64,000 nt of DNA from Pseudomethylobacillus aquaticus. Its GTDB lineage: Bacteria; Pseudomonadota; Gammaproteobacteria; Burkholderiales; Methylophilaceae. The notes beneath the pieces are model-generated. The model was not told where the DNA came from. It saw nothing but the letters and a program-made list of their open reading frames with translations, and ran no database searches. The stretch covers positions 62,001 through 126,000 of the forward strand of contig NZ_RJVP01000002.1 in the NCBI RefSeq assembly GCF_003730115.1. The letters are read 5' to 3'. The translations under genes and the position numbers were made by a program. Below are positions 62,808 through 64,000 of this stretch, one piece after another (the first letter of the stretch is position 1; each line of letters starts with the position of its first letter).

Positions 62808-64000
62808 ATGAAACCAATCTGGATCATTGACGACGACCGTTCCATCCGCTGGGTGTTCGAAAAAGCGCTGGGCCGTACGGACATGGAATTCAAGACCTTT
62901 GCGTCCATTGCGGAAGCCCTGAACGGGCTGGAGCAGGAAACGCCACAGGTGGTGGTCAGCGATATCCGCATGCCGAATGGCTCCGGGCTGGATTTCCTGC
63001 AGGAGATCAAACAGCGCTTGCCGGATATCCCGGTCATCATCATGACCGCCTATTCAGATCTGGAAAGTGCGGTTGCCGCATTCCAGGGCGGCGCGTTCGA
63101 ATATCTGGCCAAGCCCTTCGATGTGGACCAGGCCGTGGACATCATCCGCCGTGCTGTGGACGAGAGCATGCGGCAGGCGATCGAAGCGGTCGCCCCGGAA
63201 GCCACGCCCGAGATCATCGGCCAGGCGCCTGCCATGCAAGAAGTGTTTCGTGCCATCGGCCGCTTGAGCCGGTCGCACGCCACGGTGCTCATCAACGGTG
63301 AATCCGGTACCGGCAAGGAGCTGGTGGCCAGCGCGTTGCACAGGCACAGCCCGCGTGAAGACAAGCCGTTCATCGCCATCAACACTGCAGCCATCCCCAA
63401 GGATCTGCTGGAATCAGAACTGTTCGGCCATGAGCGTGGTGCATTTACCGGCGCGCAGGCTGCACGTCGCGGGCGTTTTGAACAGGCAGATGGCGGTACC
63501 CTGTTCCTGGACGAGATCGGTGACATGCCCTCCGACCTGCAGACGCGGCTGCTACGCGTGTTGTGTGATGGGCAGTTCTATCGCGTGGGCGGGCACCAGC
63601 CGGTCAAGGTCAATGTACGCATCATCGCCGCAACCCATCAGGATCTGGAAGAGCGCGTCAAGCAGGGCCTGTTCCGTGAAGATCTGTTCCATCGCCTGAA
63701 TGTGATCCGTCTACGCTTGCCGCCACTGCGTGAGCGACGTGAAGATGTGCCCTTGCTGGCACGGCACTTTCTGCAGCAAAGCGCGCAAGGTCTGGGCGTG
63801 GAGGCAAAACAGCCTTCTGTGGCTGCGCTGAAATACATGGCGGGTATGAACTGGAGTGGTAACGTACGGCAACTGGAAAACGTCTGCCACTGGCTGACCG
63901 TGATGGCGCCTGGTCAGAACATCGATGTCGCTGACCTGCCACCTGAGCTTAAAGAAGACGCAGCCAGGCCATTGAGCACGGCTTCCTGGCAGGAAGCGCT
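62808..64000 (+). CDS. ntrC: Nitrogen regulation response regulator NtrC (truncated by window end)
   Basis: Sigma-54 activator; about 397 codons are present and the frame is still open at the window edge, where the family needs roughly 470 to 480. The receiver has phospho-acceptor Asp52 (VVVSDIRMPNG) and Lys102. The AAA+ domain has Walker A GESGTGKE, the sigma-54 contact GAFTGA (211-216), DEIGD, and the arginine-finger region FREDLFHRLNVIRLRLPPLRERREDV. The C-terminal Fis-like helix-turn-helix is cut off. AGGACATC precedes the ATG. Confidence 0.96.
   Translation, partial: MKPIWIIDDDRSIRWVFEKALGRTDMEFKTFASIAEALNGLEQETPQVVVSDIRMPNGSGLDFLQEIKQRLPDIPVIIMTAYSDLESAVAAFQGGAFEYLAKPFDVDQAVDIIRRAVDESMRQAIEAVAPEATPEIIGQAPAMQEVFRAIGRLSRSHATVLINGESGTGKELVASALHRHSPREDKPFIAINTAAIPKDLLESELFGHERGAFTGAQAARRGRFEQADGGTLFLDEIGDMPSDLQTRLLRVLCDGQFYRVGGHQPVKVNVRIIAATHQDLEERVKQGLFREDLFHRLNVIRLRLPPLRERREDVPLLARHFLQQSAQGLGVEAKQPSVAALKYMAGMNWSGNVRQLENVCHWLTVMAPGQNIDVADLPPELKEDAARPLSTASWQEA

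Overview
The window is 64 kb of GC-rich, gene-dense bacterial chromosome and looks like core genome with a few accessory insertions. Gene content and order fit a betaproteobacterium, most probably a methylotroph of the Methylophilaceae. The evidence is the neighbourhoods fmdB-DUF502-aspS, glnA-DUF4124-ntrB-ntrC and uvrA-MFS-ssb, plus a lone pqqA peptide gene (the precursor of PQQ, the cofactor of methanol dehydrogenases). The genus is an inference. No rRNA, phage, insertion sequence or CRISPR array was seen.

Layout. 0-6 kb: argH, then on the minus strand argS, a SPOR-domain protein, dsbA, a short-chain dehydrogenase and two duplicated small cupins. 6-9 kb: priA, yaeQ and a tiny DUF3149 membrane protein. 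9.3-17 kb: a 119-bp tandem repeat grown from the 3' end of hemE, then hemE, gltD and gltB. 17-23 kb: hemL-thiE-thiD, rubredoxin, tRNA-Gly, then thiS-thiG-apaG-mltA. 23-31 kb: a YgiD-type dioxygenase, orphan pqqA, the phospholipid repair pair lplT/aas, and ahpC/ahpF. 31-43 kb: a Cpx-like envelope stress locus (cpxR/cpxA divergent from a His-rich secreted protein and a Spy/CpxP protein, with three evenly spaced GTAAA half-sites between them), then an mdtABC-type efflux operon with its outer-membrane factor. 43-44.6 kb: hupB, a MazE/MazF-type toxin-antitoxin pair and tRNA-Thr. 44.6-51.5 kb: a long minus-strand operon fmdB, DUF502, aspS, an AT-rich PD-(D/E)XK nuclease-like gene, apt, nudB, nadA, clsB. 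51.5-57 kb: ssb, an MFS transporter with an added C-terminal domain, uvrA and DUF456. 57-64 kb: rhodanese-aroE-mtgA facing glnA, DUF4124, ntrB and a truncated ntrC.

How the parts connect. Nitrogen assimilation is well represented: gltBD and glnA form the GS/GOGAT cycle, and glnA has a textbook sigma-54 promoter with two NtrC-like sites three helical turns apart, matching the ntrBC pair downstream. Envelope care is the second theme: dsbA, the Cpx locus, efflux pump, LplT/Aas, MltA, MtgA and ClsB.

Most genes are ordinary housekeeping. The least explained items are the AT-rich nuclease-like gene inside the aspS operon, the fossil hemE-tail repeats, the competing hairpins between ahpC and ahpF, and the paired direct repeats before the toxin-antitoxin genes. 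Several real genes are very small: pqqA (23 aa), DUF3149 (43 aa) and rubredoxin (54 aa).
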